Positions 44,899 to 56,821 of a DNA stretch of 64,000 nt are shown piece by piece. The stretch is from assembly GCF_000175195.1 (NCBI RefSeq), contig NZ_ACQL01000109.1:1-64000 (forward strand). The letters are read 5' to 3'. The stretch comes from Actinobacillus minor NM305 (GTDB taxonomy: Bacteria > Pseudomonadota > Gammaproteobacteria > Enterobacterales > Pasteurellaceae). Both the position numbers and the translations under genes were made by a program. The notes under the pieces are model-generated. The model ran no database searches. It saw nothing but the letters and a program-made list of their open reading frames with translations, and was not told the DNA's origin. Within the stretch, counting starts at the first letter, position 1; every line of letters begins with the position of its first letter.

Positions 44899-47763
44899 CT
44901 ACAACGCCTCAATCGCCTTATACTGCGCTTGCAATTTCTCAAGTCCGTCTTGGTACTCTTGCATTTTTTCACGCTCTTTAGCGATCACTTGTTCAGGGGC
45001 TTTTGCCACAAAGGCTTCGTTGCTGAGTTTACCTTCGATACGTTTAACTTCGCCTTGAAGTTTTTCGATCTCTTTGGTTAAACGAGCAAGTTCGGCATCT
45101 TTGTTGATAAAGCCTGCCATTGGTACTAACACTTCCGCATTACCCACCAATTTTGCCACAGAAAGCGGCGCTTCTTCGCCTTGAGCAAGCACTTGTACGC
45201 TGTCTAACTTCGCCATTGCTTTTAACAAGCGGTCATTTTCCGCTAACATTTTGCAATGTTCGTCAGACAGGTTACGCACTAAGAAATCCAAGCCTTTACT
45301 TGGGGCGATGTTACATTCGGCACGAATGTTACGCACCGCCACAATCACCTCTTTCAACCAGTTGATTTGCATTTCCGCCGCTTCGTCAATTTGGCTTTCT
45401 TCTACTTTCGGGAAAGGTTGTAACATAATAGTGTCGCCTTCTACCCCTGCAAAGCCTTTCACTTTCTGCCAGATTTCTTCCGTGATGAACGGAATAATCG
45501 GGTGCGCTAAACGTAATAGTTTTTCCAACACACGCACGAGGGTTTGGCTTGCACCACGTTTTTGTGCGTCAGTACCGTTAGCAAACACAGGTTTGGTGAG
45601 TTCTAAGTACCAGTCGCAGAATTGGTTCCAAGTGAACTCGTAAATGGTATTTGCCGCCAAGTCGAAACGGTATTGGCTTAAGGCATCACGGAACTCGCCT
45701 ACGGTGCGGTTGAAGTTAGATTCGATCCAACGATCCGCCAAGCTGTATTCCACTTCGCCTGCCGATAAGTCTAATTTATCGTTGGTCAATACGAAACGGC
45801 TCGCATTCCATAATTTGTTACAGAAATTGCGGTAGCCTTCTAAACGTTTCATATCCCAGTTGATGTCACGTCCGTTGCTCGCTAATGCCGCTAAGGTAAA
45901 ACGCAATGCGTCAGTACCGTGCGGAGCGATACCGTTCTCGAATTCTTTACGGGTCGCTTTGGCAATTTTTTCTGCCAACTGCGGTTGCATCATATTGCCC
46001 GTACGTTTTTCAAGCAGATCTTCAAGGCTGATACCGTCAATCATATCAATCGGGTCTAATACGTTCCCTTTTGATTTTGACATTTTTTGCCCTTGTTCAT
46101 CACGGATCAAACCTGTTACATACACGGTTTTGAACGGCACTTGCGGTTTGCCGTTTTCATCTTTGATGAAGTGCATCGTAAACATAATCATACGAGCCAC
46201 CCAGAAGAAGATGATGTCAAAGCCTGTGATTAACACATCGGTCGGGTGGTACATTTTGAGTTCTTTCGTTTGCTCCGGCCAGCCCAAGGTTGAGAATGTC
46301 CATAAGCCTGATGAGAACCAAGTATCCAACACGTCTTCATCTTGTTTTAAGGCTAAATCTGCCGGTAAGTTGTATTTTGTACGTACTTCCGCTTCATCAC
46401 GTGCCACATAAACGTTACCTTCCGCATCGTACCACGCTGGGATACGGTGTCCCCACCATAATTGGCGAGAAATACACCAGTCTTGAATATCACGCATCCA
46501 AGAGAAATAAAGGTTTTCATACTGTTTCGGCACGAATTGAATTTCACCGTCTTCCACTGCTTTAGTTGCGACTTCGGCAAGCGGTTTCACGCTCACATAC
46601 CATTGGTCTGTCAGCATCGGTTCAATCGGCACACCACCACGGTCGCCGTAAGGCACTTTTAAGTCGTGCGGTTTGATTTCGTCTAACAAGCCAAGGGCTT
46701 CAAAGTCCGCCACGATTTTCTTACGAGCGGCAAAACGCTCTAAACCTTGATAATCCGCCGGAATAAGTGCGGTGTAATTTTCCAAAGGTTTACCGTCCGA
46801 GCCGATAATTTCCGCTTCAGCACGAATGTCCGCATTTAAGGTCATCACGTTCACCATTGGCAACTGATGGCGTTTGCCTACTTCGTAGTCGTTGAAGTCG
46901 TGGGCAGGAGTAATTTTCACCACGCCTGTACCGAACTCACGATCTACATAATCGTCCGCAATAATCGGAATTTCACGGTTCGCAAGCGGTAGGATCACGG
47001 TTTTGCCAATCAAAGACTGGTAACGCTCATCTTCAGGGTGAACCGCCACCGCAGTATCGCCTAACATCGTTTCAGGACGAGTAGTCGCCACCACCAAATA
47101 ATCTTTACCGTCCGCCGTTTTCGCACCGTTGGCTAATGGATAGCGGAAATGCCACAGCGAGCCTTTGCTCTCTTTGTTTTCCACTTCAAGATCGGAAATC
47201 GCCGTGTGTAATTTCGGATCCCAGTTTACCAAGCGTTTACCACGATAAATCAAGCCTTCTTCGTGTAAACGTACGAACACTTCTTTTACCGCATTGGACA
47301 AACCTTCGTCCATCGTAAAACGCTCACGATCCCAATCGATTGAGTTACCTAAGCGGCGCATTTGCTGGCTGATTGTACCGCCTGAATAAGCTTTCCAATC
47401 CCAGATTTTATTGATGAAAGCCTCACGCCCATAATCGTGACGGGTTTTACCTTCTTCCGCTGCAATTTTACGTTCCACCACCATTTGGGTCGCAATCCCC
47501 GCGTGGTCAGTCCCTGCTTGCCATAGGGTGTTATTACCTTCCATACGGTTAAAACGGATTAAAGTATCCATTAAGGTTTGTTGGAAAGCGTGCCCCATAT
47601 GCAAACTCCCCGTCACATTTGGCGGTGGAATTGCGATACAGTAACTTGGAACATTCGGGTTTTCATTCGGCTTAAAATAGCCTTGTTCTTCCCAGTGTTT
47701 ATAAAGTGCTTGTTCGACTGCCGATGAGTCGAAACGATCTGCCATTTCGAATTTTTGGGTCAT
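44899..47763 (-). CDS. valS: Valyl-tRNA synthetase
   Basis: A 954-residue class I aminoacyl-tRNA synthetase that charges tRNA-Val. The HIGH-type motif is [15 protein letters not shown] (about 47-61) and the KMSKS motif lies in [14 protein letters not shown] (about 557). The editing domain ([13 protein letters not shown], about 228-240), anticodon-binding domain and C-terminal coiled coil are all present. Length matches E. coli ValS (951). An uptake sequence lies in the coding region at 45235. Confidence 0.98.
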   Translation of the reverse strand: MTQKFEMADRFDSSAVEQALYKHWEEQGYFKPNENPNVPSYCIAIPPPNVTGSLHMGHAFQQTLMDTLIRFNRMEGNNTLWQAGTDHAGIATQMVVERKIAAEEGKTRHDYGREAFINKIWDWKAYSGGTISQQMRRLGNSIDWDRERFTMDEGLSNAVKEVFVRLHEEGLIYRGKRLVNWDPKLHTAISDLEVENKESKGSLWHFRYPLANGAKTADGKDYLVVATTRPETMLGDTAVAVHPEDERYQSLIGKTVILPLANREIPIIADDYVDREFGTGVVKITPAHDFNDYEVGKRHQLPMVNVMTLNADIRAEAEIIGSDGKPLENYTALIPADYQGLERFAARKKIVADFEALGLLDEIKPHDLKVPYGDRGGVPIEPMLTDQWYVSVKPLAEVATKAVEDGEIQFVPKQYENLYFSWMRDIQDWCISRQLWWGHRIPAWYDAEGNVYVARDEAEVRTKYNLPADLALKQDEDVLDTWFSSGLWTFSTLGWPEQTKELKMYHPTDVLITGFDIIFFWVARMIMFTMHFIKDENGKPQVPFKTVYVTGLIRDEQGQKMSKSKGNVLDPIDMIDGISLEDLLEKRTGNMMQPQLAEKIAKATRKEFENGIAPHGTDALRFTLAALASNGRDINWDMKRLEGYRNFCNKLWNASRFVLTNDKLDLSAGEVEYSLADRWIESNFNRTVGEFRDALSQYRFDLAANTIYEFTWNQFCDWYLELTKPVFANGTDAQKRGASQTLVRVLEKLLRLAHPIIPFITEEIWQKVKGFAGVEGDTIMLQPFPKVEESQIDEAAEMQINWLKEVIVAVRNIRAECNIAPSKGLDFLVRNLSDEHCKMLAENDRLLKAMAKLDSVQVLAQGEEAPLSVAKLVGNAEVLVPMAGFINKDAELARLTKEIEKLQGEVKRIEGKLSNEAFVAKAPEQVIAKEREKMQEYQDGLEKLQAQYKAIEAL

Positions 47764-47789
47764 TGGTTTTTCTCTATTTGATAAGTTTA

Positions 47790-48572
47790 TTAAACTTTTT
47801 TAGCTGAATTCTTTATTTTTTCAATATCATTTAGTATAAAATTGTATTCCTTTCCTTGATTACTGTAGATGTAACTAGGAGGAATATTATCTTTACCTTG
47901 AGAGTTTCTATACGTGCCAGATACAGCAATATTGTCAGTTATAACTGTATGTGTTCTTAACATAACGTCCGTTACATATATTTCAATGTCAGCACTATTT
48001 TCTTTCTTACGTTTTAAATCTTTAATAACATCTTTTATTTTGGTTGCATATACTCCTACATCTTTACCATTTTGACGACAAAGGACATTTTCACATTCTG
48101 CTTCAGGATCAAAAAGAATAATAATTGTTTTTTTACTTTTATCACTATACCTTTCTGATAATTCAGTTGAATTATTAGATAAAAAGTTTTTTCCATCATT
48201 CATTGCTATGATAAGTTTACTAGAATTAACTATATCAATATTTAAACTCTTCATGTTATTGGTATTAACGATTCCAATTAACCCCGTTTGTATAATTTGA
48301 TCTCTAAATGGAATTAATTCATTCTTTATAGTTTCTATATGTCTTTCAAATTCAGAGTTCATACTATTAATTAAATCTACTAGTTCTTTATTAAAACTAA
48401 CAAGAATAAATAGAGAGGAAAAAAGAGAAGCCGATATTCCATAAATTAAATTTGATAAGATTTCATACTTCCCCCAAATTTTTTCAAAAAAATAATATAT
48501 AAATGGTAGTAATATAGCTATAATTCCAATTGCTTTATACTTACCGATTAGTAGTTTCATCATATCTTTCAT
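47790..48572 (-). CDS. Membrane-anchored protein with a possible degenerate PLD-like domain
   Basis: A 260-residue AT-rich gene. Two membrane segments (about 14-30 and 40-60) are followed by a short helix and a cytoplasmic domain. In the C-terminal part, [19 protein letters not shown] (about 207-225) resembles the second HKD-type strand of phospholipase D-like proteins, but the catalytic His and Lys positions are not conserved. I do not recognise the family; the PLD link is weak. It lies between valS and a REP cluster, separate from the zeta-kinase operon. No clear partner gene. Confidence 0.6.
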   Translation of the reverse strand: MKDMMKLLIGKYKAIGIIAILLPFIYYFFEKIWGKYEILSNLIYGISASLFSSLFILVSFNKELVDLINSMNSEFERHIETIKNELIPFRDQIIQTGLIGIVNTNNMKSLNIDIVNSSKLIIAMNDGKNFLSNNSTELSERYSDKSKKTIIILFDPEAECENVLCRQNGKDVGVYATKIKDVIKDLKRKKENSADIEIYVTDVMLRTHTVITDNIAVSGTYRNSQGKDNIPPSYIYSNQGKEYNFILNDIEKIKNSAKKV

Positions 48573-48699
48573 AATAAATATTTACTTCTCCAATGGAACC
48601 CTGCTAGTGCTGTTCAAAGACGAGCGCCAGCATTTTAATTTACAAAATTTTGCAGAAATTCAACCGCTCTTTTTCCACGCACAGCAAGCCGTACGTGGT

Positions 48700-48796
48700 T
48701 ACGAGCAGCCTTTGGCTGAGTGAGCCACTCTGTGGCTCTTTTTCTGAACCCAGCTCCAACGATGCTGAATTATAACTAATCTAACGGCTTTGCCGT
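48700..48796. repeat. REP-like palindrome cluster
   Basis: Three short perfect hairpins follow one another: CAGCC/GGCTG (48706-48718), GAGCCAC/GTGGCTC (48722-48738) and ACGGC/GCCGT (48784-48796), each with a TTT or TCT loop. GAGCCAC/GTGGCTC recurs at 61193-61209. The cluster fills the 233-base gap between the zeta-kinase operon and the membrane protein gene; no gene was seen in the gap. Confidence 0.7.
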
Positions 48797-48805
48797 GCTA
48801 GGAAT

Positions 48806-49378
48806 TTACAGTGCTGTTTTGACTTCTTCACACCACTTCGGTAATTCATCAACCCATTGCGTTAATTCATTTTCACTAAGATGAAAAATTAAATTTGGGA
48901 CTTCACCTGAATTATCGTAGATAAATACTTCATCGCAAAGCGGTAAGATTTTCGTTAAATTTTGCAAACTGATATCATAACGGCTACGGATAGTTGTTTC
49001 ATCAATAAAATGACCACCCGCTCTCACTCGGGCCTTTACTCGTCTCACATTTATATCGGGATCATTTACGCCGATATAATTTAATCGAACAGTAAAGCCT
49101 TTTTCTTTGACTTGCTTTATTCGATTTAAAATGGATTTACCTGAAAGAGTTGATTCCATTGAAAATGAAATCTGATTTTTTGTCGCAAATTTAAATAATT
49201 CAATCGCTTTTCTACCTGCTTCAACATCAGCTAAGCGTGGATTTTCAGGATTAAGTTCCATCGCAATATGGTCAGAATCAATCACGATTTGTACTGTATC
49301 TTTATTAAAACCACGCAAAGTTGTTTTACCTGCACCGTTTGTACCGCAGTAAAAAATCGCTAAATTATTTTGTTGCAT
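48806..49378 (-). CDS. Zeta-toxin-like P-loop kinase
   Basis: A 190-residue protein of the zeta-toxin/AAA group. The Walker A motif YCGTNGAGKTT lies at 10-20, an IDSDHIA motif near 35 supplies the likely catalytic Asp, and FSMESTLSGKS follows at about 75. Zeta toxins phosphorylate UDP-GlcNAc or related substrates; this family is chromosomal and its target is not known. The start is set at 49378 (MQQNNLAIF), inside the end of the preceding 57-residue gene; an upstream start at 49429 would overlap it further. Translationally coupled, fourth gene of an ElaA-Fic-57 aa-zeta set. Confidence 0.8.
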   Translation of the reverse strand: MQQNNLAIFYCGTNGAGKTTLRGFNKDTVQIVIDSDHIAMELNPENPRLADVEAGRKAIELFKFATKNQISFSMESTLSGKSILNRIKQVKEKGFTVRLNYIGVNDPDINVRRVKARVRAGGHFIDETTIRSRYDISLQNLTKILPLCDEVFIYDNSGEVPNLIFHLSENELTQWVDELPKWCEEVKTAL

Positions 49379-49538
49379 ATTTAATAACTTTTTCAGTGTT
49401 ATCAGGATAATGCTCAACGATATTGCCATTTGGTCGCATAAATGTCAGCACTTCACGCTTTTTCTTATCATCCATCCACGCTTTAAACTGAATTTGCAGT
49501 TGACGTTGTTGTTCTCTAATTTGTTCGATTTTGGTCAT
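49365..49538 (-). CDS. 57-residue partner of the zeta-like kinase, candidate antitoxin
   Basis: A complete frame from ATG 49538, with GGAGAAA 6 bases upstream, to TAA at 49365. It begins MTKIEQIREQQRQLQIQF, a charged helix, and ends with RPNGNIVEHYPDNTEKVIKYA, a short beta-type tail. It overlaps the Fic gene by 23 bases and the zeta-like gene by 14 bases, so its translation links the two. Size, charge and position fit an antitoxin or adaptor, but I know no family for it. Confidence 0.7.
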   Translation of the reverse strand: MTKIEQIREQQRQLQIQFKAWMDDKKKREVLTFMRPNGNIVEHYPDNTEKVIKYATK

Positions 49539-50283
49539 TGTATTTCTCCAAAATTCTCAAATACCGATCTAACTCTTGAATTTCATAATCCGCAATTAAT
49601 TCCGTTAAAGCCACCGCACTTTGCTGATTTTTATGAAAATCATCAAAACATTGATAGTATTTTGCTCGGTTCGTAAATTTAATATCAATCGGCAAATAAC
49701 CTTGTTTGAGTAATTCAAAATTAATCAGCAATCGCCCAGTTCGCCCGTTACCATCAATAAAAGGGTGAATACTCTCAAACGCCAAATGTAACCAGCTAAT
49801 GGCTTCAATCGGGTGAAGTGCGGTCAATTTCTGCTGATATTTTTCAATTAATCTTTGCATTTCTTCCGCAATTAAATAAGGTGCGGTTGGCTCATTTTCA
49901 GCCCCTAAAATACGTACAGGAATTTTGCGATAAACGCCACGATTTTCCGCACTCCCCATTAATACCAAAGAATGAATATCTTTAATCGCGCGTTCAGTTA
50001 ATGGCTCATTATTTGCCACTAATTCATAAATATAGTTAAAGGCATCTTTAAAACCGATAATATCCAAATGTTCACGAATTGGCTTTTCCGCAATGGTAAT
50101 ACCTTCTTTTAAAATCAGCACTGTTTCTCGCAATGTGATTGTATTACCTTCAATCGCATTAGAATTATAACTGCTCTCAATAATAAACTCTTCTCGCAAG
50201 CGTTGTACTTCAGCCGTTGATAATGGTCGATATTGAGCCAGTTGATTTTTTAAGTGTTCGATTTGGTTTAGTTTATTATTCAT
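49516..50283 (-). CDS. Fic family protein (class II)
   Basis: A 255-residue Fic-domain protein, predicted to transfer AMP from ATP to a target hydroxyl. The catalytic motif HPFIDGNGRTGR lies at 173-184 and is complete. The N-terminal inhibitory motif SNAIEG (41-46) has the Ser-x-x-x-Glu-Gly pattern that places it in self-inhibited class II. A flap before the motif (PYLIAEEM) is also visible. Its start overlaps the ElaA-like gene by 8 bases and its end overlaps the 57-residue gene. Target unknown. Confidence 0.93.
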   Translation of the reverse strand: MNNKLNQIEHLKNQLAQYRPLSTAEVQRLREEFIIESSYNSNAIEGNTITLRETVLILKEGITIAEKPIREHLDIIGFKDAFNYIYELVANNEPLTERAIKDIHSLVLMGSAENRGVYRKIPVRILGAENEPTAPYLIAEEMQRLIEKYQQKLTALHPIEAISWLHLAFESIHPFIDGNGRTGRLLINFELLKQGYLPIDIKFTNRAKYYQCFDDFHKNQQSAVALTELIADYEIQELDRYLRILEKYNDQNRTN

Positions 50284-50710
50284 TGTTTAATATCATATCC
50301 AAATGCGGTATCCCATCTTCCAAATAAACTTCGGAAATCGGTTTAAACCCAAGCGATTGGTAAAAATCTTGCAAATAGGCTTGGGCTTGCACATAGACCT
50401 TTTCACTTTGCCATTGTTGCCAGCAAACAGTAAGTGCTTGTATCATCAATTTTTTCGCTAAACCTGTTCCACGTGCTTCCTTTGTAACTAATACCCTGCC
50501 GATATGCACGCCGTCTTGTTCGGGAATAATCCGACAGTAAGCGGTCAGTTTTTGCGAATTTTTTGCAAAAAGGTGTAAGGCTTTCAGATCTTTTTCATCG
50601 ACCTCTTGATAAGCACAATTTTGTTCTACGACAAAAACAGCTACTCGAGCTTGGTAAATTTCAAAAAGTTCTTGGGCAGAAAGTTCGGAAAATGCTTTTA
50701 GTTGCCACAT
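50276..50710 (-). CDS. elaA: ElaA-type GNAT acetyltransferase
   Basis: A 144-residue protein close to E. coli ElaA. The N-terminal IYQARVAVFVVEQNCAYQEVD segment (about 18-38) and the acetyl-CoA loop GRVLVTKEARGTGLAKKLM (about 72-90) are typical. Substrate unknown. Its stop overlaps the Fic start, so it heads the four-gene set, though the link may be purely transcriptional. Confidence 0.9.
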   Translation of the reverse strand: MWQLKAFSELSAQELFEIYQARVAVFVVEQNCAYQEVDEKDLKALHLFAKNSQKLTAYCRIIPEQDGVHIGRVLVTKEARGTGLAKKLMIQALTVCWQQWQSEKVYVQAQAYLQDFYQSLGFKPISEVYLEDGIPHLDMILNNE

Positions 50711-50769
50711 ACGCCTTATTTCAATCTTAAGATTACTAAATCTTCAAAATGCGTTTCCATATCCGCCAC

Positions 50770-50847
50770 TTAAGGAAGTTTGCCCCAAACTTGATTGTAA
50801 ATTTCAAGAATACGAGGTAAATCATCGGCTTGAGCAAAGCGAAACAT
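50770..50847 (-). pseudogene. N-terminal remnant of a GNAT acetyltransferase
   Basis: A 25-codon frame, MFRFAQADDLPRILEIYNQ onward to a stop, matches the first strand and helix typical of GNAT N-acetyltransferases. The reading frame then ends and the remaining 60 bases before elaA code for nothing recognisable. No coding continuation is seen, so this is a truncated gene or a deletion scar between hisIE and elaA. Confidence 0.5.
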
Positions 50848-50972
50848 AGAAAGTTCTTATCTGGAAAATAGCCTTTATTAAACTCGCTATTTTAACAGAA
50901 AATCTCATTAAAATCTGTTTTCTGGGGCATTTTAGAAAAATAAAAGGAGAACATTGCGTTCTCCCCTTTTAC

Positions 50973-51617
50973 TTACTTATTCGACCCTTCAGGATGCAGC
51001 CCGATCCCTTGATGACGCTCTTTGAGTTTTTCAATCACATCTTGCCACGCTAGATTTTCGTTGTGGAGCAACACTGTTAAGTGATAAACCAAATCTGCCG
51101 CTTCGCTAACTAATTCATCGGGATCTTTTGCCATCGCAGCCAGTGCGGTTTCAACCCCTTCTTCACCGACTTTCTGTGCGATTTTCTTCGTGCCTTTCGC
51201 ATAAAGTTTTGCCGTATAAGAACTTTCAGGATCAGCGTTTTTACGCTCGGCAAGGGTGCGTTCTAATTTACTAAACCACGTCCAATCGCCTTCAGATTGA
51301 GCTTCAAATTGATGAAAACAACTTTCCGCCCCCGTATGACAGGTTTCGCCAATCGGATCGGCTAAAATCAGCAAGGTATCGTTATCACAATCCAAGCTCA
51401 TATCCACCACATTTAAGAAATGCCCCGATGTTTCCCCTTTCGTCCATAAACGTTGTTTGGTGCGGGAGAAAAATGTTACTTTTTTCTCGACTAATGTTTT
51501 GTCTAATGCCTCTTGGTTCATATAGCCGAGCATCAACACTTCACAGGTTTGGGCGTTTTGGGCGATCACGGGAAGTAAACCGTCCACTTTTTGCCAGTTG
51601 ATTTTTTCAATTCTCAT
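50973..51617 (-). CDS. hisIE: Phosphoribosyl-AMP cyclohydrolase / phosphoribosyl-ATP pyrophosphatase
   Basis: A 214-residue fused enzyme for steps 2 and 3 of histidine synthesis. The HisI domain (about 1-115) has the metal-binding [10 protein letters not shown] and [10 protein letters not shown] motifs. The HisE domain (about 117-205) has [11 protein letters not shown] and [14 protein letters not shown]. Length matches E. coli HisI (203). It is the last his gene; a 154-residue membrane protein gene separates it from hisF. Confidence 0.97.
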   Translation of the reverse strand: MRIEKINWQKVDGLLPVIAQNAQTCEVLMLGYMNQEALDKTLVEKKVTFFSRTKQRLWTKGETSGHFLNVVDMSLDCDNDTLLILADPIGETCHTGAESCFHQFEAQSEGDWTWFSKLERTLAERKNADPESSYTAKLYAKGTKKIAQKVGEEGVETALAAMAKDPDELVSEAADLVYHLTVLLHNENLAWQDVIEKLKERHQGIGLHPEGSNK

Positions 51618-51625
51618 ACCTAATT

Positions 51626-52090
51626 TTATTCTTCTCTTCTGCTCTTAATTATTTCTTTTTCTAACCTAGCTCTTTGATATTCTTTTTGTAATATTTCGTC
51701 TTTCTCACCTTTTACTTCCGATATAATTAGTGCAACCTTTAATGATGACATATGTATAAAAAAAATTGAGAAAAATATTAGAATACCTAGAAGTAGGCCT
51801 GCAGAGTCCCAAATATAAGAAACTACAATATATGCACCATATCCCCACCCTGCACTAAAAAAAAGTGATATAATAATTAGTATACAAGGTTCTTTTTCGA
51901 AAGAAGCCAGGCATAATGCTACTAGAATTAGAATAACTGAAAAAGTACTTATACCTATCCAAAAGGAACTAGAATTCCATCCAACAATAGCCGATAAAAT
52001 AAGACATTCCAAAAAAAGAAATACATCATTTCCTTCATCATTTGATGAAGAATCACCAAAAAATTGAATAAATTTTCTAGATAAACGCAT
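51626..52090 (-). CDS. Small AT-rich membrane protein inserted between hisF and hisIE
   Basis: A 154-residue protein with about four membrane segments between residues 25 and 125, an N-terminal polar part and a charged helical tail rich in Glu, Lys and Arg (about 126-154). I do not recognise it. Its AT-rich codon use differs from that of the flanking his genes. It lies 8 bases before hisIE and 129 bases after hisF, so it sits inside the his transcript. Confidence 0.7.
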   Translation of the reverse strand: MRLSRKFIQFFGDSSSNDEGNDVFLFLECLILSAIVGWNSSSFWIGISTFSVILILVALCLASFEKEPCILIIISLFFSAGWGYGAYIVVSYIWDSAGLLLGILIFFSIFFIHMSSLKVALIISEVKGEKDEILQKEYQRARLEKEIIKSRREE

Positions 52091-52218
52091 TTAAATCTCC
52101 GATTTCTACACTAGAAACACTCTATAATACCTTTAATTATGAATTGATTTTATTATAATTAAAAGTTACTAAAACCTCTACTGTTTATGTATGTTAAGGA
52201 TAAAATACCTGCTAGATA

Positions 52219-54604
<2,386 letters not shown>

Positions 54605-54686
54605 ACAATATCCTCTTGCAATGAACTGTGATTTTATACACATCAACACTGGTTGCAATGCTGTATATCAAATTTTTCGAGCGACA

Positions 54687-55346
54687 TCACAAAATTCGCC
54701 CCAACTGATTTCTCAACGTCCGCTTAAACGCCTCTGCCAACACTTCGCAAGCCAAAGCTTTTTCTAACTCTGCACGCATTGCCTCTGTTGGTTTTTGTGC
54801 GGCAAGTTGGTTTAGGTGCATAATGTTTAAATCTGGATACGGGCGTTGCAAGCGGTGGATTTTGTCGCCTTTTTTGCAAACGCCGGTTTGAACCACACGC
54901 ACATACCAACCTGTTAAACCTTGCTCTCGCACGATTTTTTGCGTCTCCGCACACTCAGAATTAAGCGACAACCGCTCGCAAGGTTTGCGTGGTTGCGACA
55001 CTTCTAAAATCACATCGCCGATTTGATAACGGTCGCCCACACAAACGTTGGTTTCATCCAATTCGGAAACGATAAAATTCTCGCCGTAAATCGCCGTGTT
55101 TTTCCAATCGAAATCTTTACCGATAAGTGCGGTCAATTTTTCAAAGGTTTTTTCCGCCATAAAAAACAACGCTTTATCTACACCGCCGTGGTGGGCTTTC
55201 AAACCTACATCATTGCCTTCTGCCCCTAATTCGTGAACGGTGATTTTGTCTACTGGTTGCTTGCGAATGGCGCTTTCTAAAGTCGTACCATCCGTAAAAG
55301 TGACGTTTTCTACCAAACCGACTTTTAAGGCTAACACTTCCGCCAT
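54687..55346 (-). CDS. MOSC domain protein, YiiM-like
   Basis: A 219-residue MOSC-domain protein, the family that binds molybdenum cofactor. The Cys ligand lies in [11 protein letters not shown] (about 129) and the [20 protein letters not shown] segment (about 40-59) is typical of YiiM. YiiM of E. coli reduces N-hydroxylated compounds. Its start codon shares one base with the hisH stop, so it is coupled to hisH; it is not a histidine enzyme. Confidence 0.88.
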   Translation of the reverse strand: MAEVLALKVGLVENVTFTDGTTLESAIRKQPVDKITVHELGAEGNDVGLKAHHGGVDKALFFMAEKTFEKLTALIGKDFDWKNTAIYGENFIVSELDETNVCVGDRYQIGDVILEVSQPRKPCERLSLNSECAETQKIVREQGLTGWYVRVVQTGVCKKGDKIHRLQRPYPDLNIMHLNQLAAQKPTEAMRAELEKALACEVLAEAFKRTLRNQLGRIL

Positions 55347-55939
55347 TAGATATTCTCCACAAAATTTTTCAACAACTGCGCTCCGTTTTTGCCCGAACGT
55401 TCAGGGTGAAATTGCACGCCATAAAAATTTTTGCTCGCAATCGCCGCCGAGAAATCCACGCCATAGTTGCTGGTCGCAATGGTGTTTTCATTCGGTAGCA
55501 CCGCATAACTATGCACAAAATAGAAATGGCTGTCTTGCTCAATACCGGCAAACAACGGATGATCCGCCGCATAACGCACACGGTTCCACCCCATATGCGG
55601 CAGCGGCAAGCCTGTATTCGGAATTAACTCCGTTTTACCGTTCATCAGGCGCAAGGTTTCCACATTACCCTCGGTGGAAAATTCCGTCATCAGCTGCATC
55701 CCCAAACAGATGCCAAGCATCGGTTGAGTAGCGTTTTGAATGGTTTCAATCAGCTGACGATCCTTCAGATTTTTCATCGCCGCAATCGCCGTACCCACGC
55801 CTGGTAACAGCAATTTATCTGCCGATTTGATTTTTGCCAAATCACGGCTAATTTCCGCTTGAATATTCAGGCGGTCGAATGCAAATTTTACAGAAGACAG
55901 GTTTGCACAGCCTGTGTCGATGATTACTAGGTTGGTCAT
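55346..55939 (-). CDS. hisH: Imidazole glycerol phosphate synthase, glutaminase subunit
   Basis: A 197-residue class I glutamine amidotransferase that supplies ammonia to HisF. The nucleophile elbow GICLGMQLM (Cys about 77) and the His-Glu pair in VQFHPERSG (about 177-185) are present. It lies 7 bases after a gene of unknown function and overlaps the MOSC gene start by one base. Confidence 0.97.
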   Translation of the reverse strand: MTNLVIIDTGCANLSSVKFAFDRLNIQAEISRDLAKIKSADKLLLPGVGTAIAAMKNLKDRQLIETIQNATQPMLGICLGMQLMTEFSTEGNVETLRLMNGKTELIPNTGLPLPHMGWNRVRYAADHPLFAGIEQDSHFYFVHSYAVLPNENTIATSNYGVDFSAAIASKNFYGVQFHPERSGKNGAQLLKNFVENI

Positions 55940-55946
55940 TTTTATC

Positions 55947-56780
55947 CTATTTTAATAATTCTATAATAGCGAGAATAATTCCTATAATTACAAAAGCCAA
56001 ATTCCATTTTTCTTGTCGGGCTTTAGCTTGTTTTTCTAAGTCTCTTTTTTTATTTTCTGAATCTAAATTTAATATATAATGAACAATGGATAACTGTTCT
56101 AGAAGTTCCTTAAAAGAAACATTAACATCTAGAGCTTTATCAATACAACGCCAAGCTTCTGTTAAACTAGTGTTTTGGCTTAGAACAGGCTGATAAAAGA
56201 AAAATATAGAATTAAACTTTGCCGCCTCAATATATAAATCATTTAAATCAGAGATATTACAATCATCACAACTTACTTTTTCTGCCAATCTATTTGTTAT
56301 AAACTCGATCGCACCTAAATAAGCATAAGCTAAAGATTGTAAAATTATATGTCGTTTAAAATGTTCTTGTTGCCCTTCTAATTTAGAAAAAAATGCGATT
56401 CCTTTTGCATCAATATAGCTATAGTGAGATGAATACTCTAAAAATTTTTCAAGCTTTATTGATTTATTATCTCTTATAGACAAGGACAGGCACTCTGAAT
56501 GGTCTGAATTAAAACTATTGCACTTATCAATTATTACACTTAGTGTAGATAAACAAGTTTCTCTACGTTCCAAATTTTCACTTATTAAAAATGATTGCTC
56601 ATAGATTTTACCAACAAAAAACTTAAGCCACCAATCGCCATTATCATCTATTTTAAACAGGCTATTTTTTAATAAAACACCTTTTAAGAATCTTATTCTC
56701 CCACTAATTTCTAAATTATTCAAACCATCAATAGAATGACTATTTTCAGTTTTATAAATTTTGAAAACTCTATGAGACAT
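55947..56780 (-). CDS. Tail-anchored protein of unknown function
   Basis: A 277-residue AT-rich gene. Most of the protein is soluble and helical, with a CDDC pair (about 169-172). A charged coiled-coil stretch (EKQAKARQEKW) leads to one C-terminal membrane segment (about 257-276, FVIIGIILAIIEL), so the bulk should face the cytoplasm. No family recognised. It lies between YhcG and hisH, 7 bases from hisH, inside the his operon. Confidence 0.65.
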   Translation of the reverse strand: MSHRVFKIYKTENSHSIDGLNNLEISGRIRFLKGVLLKNSLFKIDDNGDWWLKFFVGKIYEQSFLISENLERRETCLSTLSVIIDKCNSFNSDHSECLSLSIRDNKSIKLEKFLEYSSHYSYIDAKGIAFFSKLEGQQEHFKRHIILQSLAYAYLGAIEFITNRLAEKVSCDDCNISDLNDLYIEAAKFNSIFFFYQPVLSQNTSLTEAWRCIDKALDVNVSFKELLEQLSIVHYILNLDSENKKRDLEKQAKARQEKWNLAFVIIGIILAIIELLK

Positions 56781-56821
56781 AATATTCCCCCCTAAAAAAC
56801 TTAATAAATCCCAACCGCACT

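Noticed and set aside
45120-46662. Several plus-strand frames opposite valS
   Set aside because: They are antisense shadows of a strongly conserved gene, with no ribosome sites or family features.
48700-48796. Hairpin cluster as a CRISPR or small RNA gene
   Set aside because: The hairpins differ from one another, there are no equal spacers, and no promoter-terminator pair is visible.
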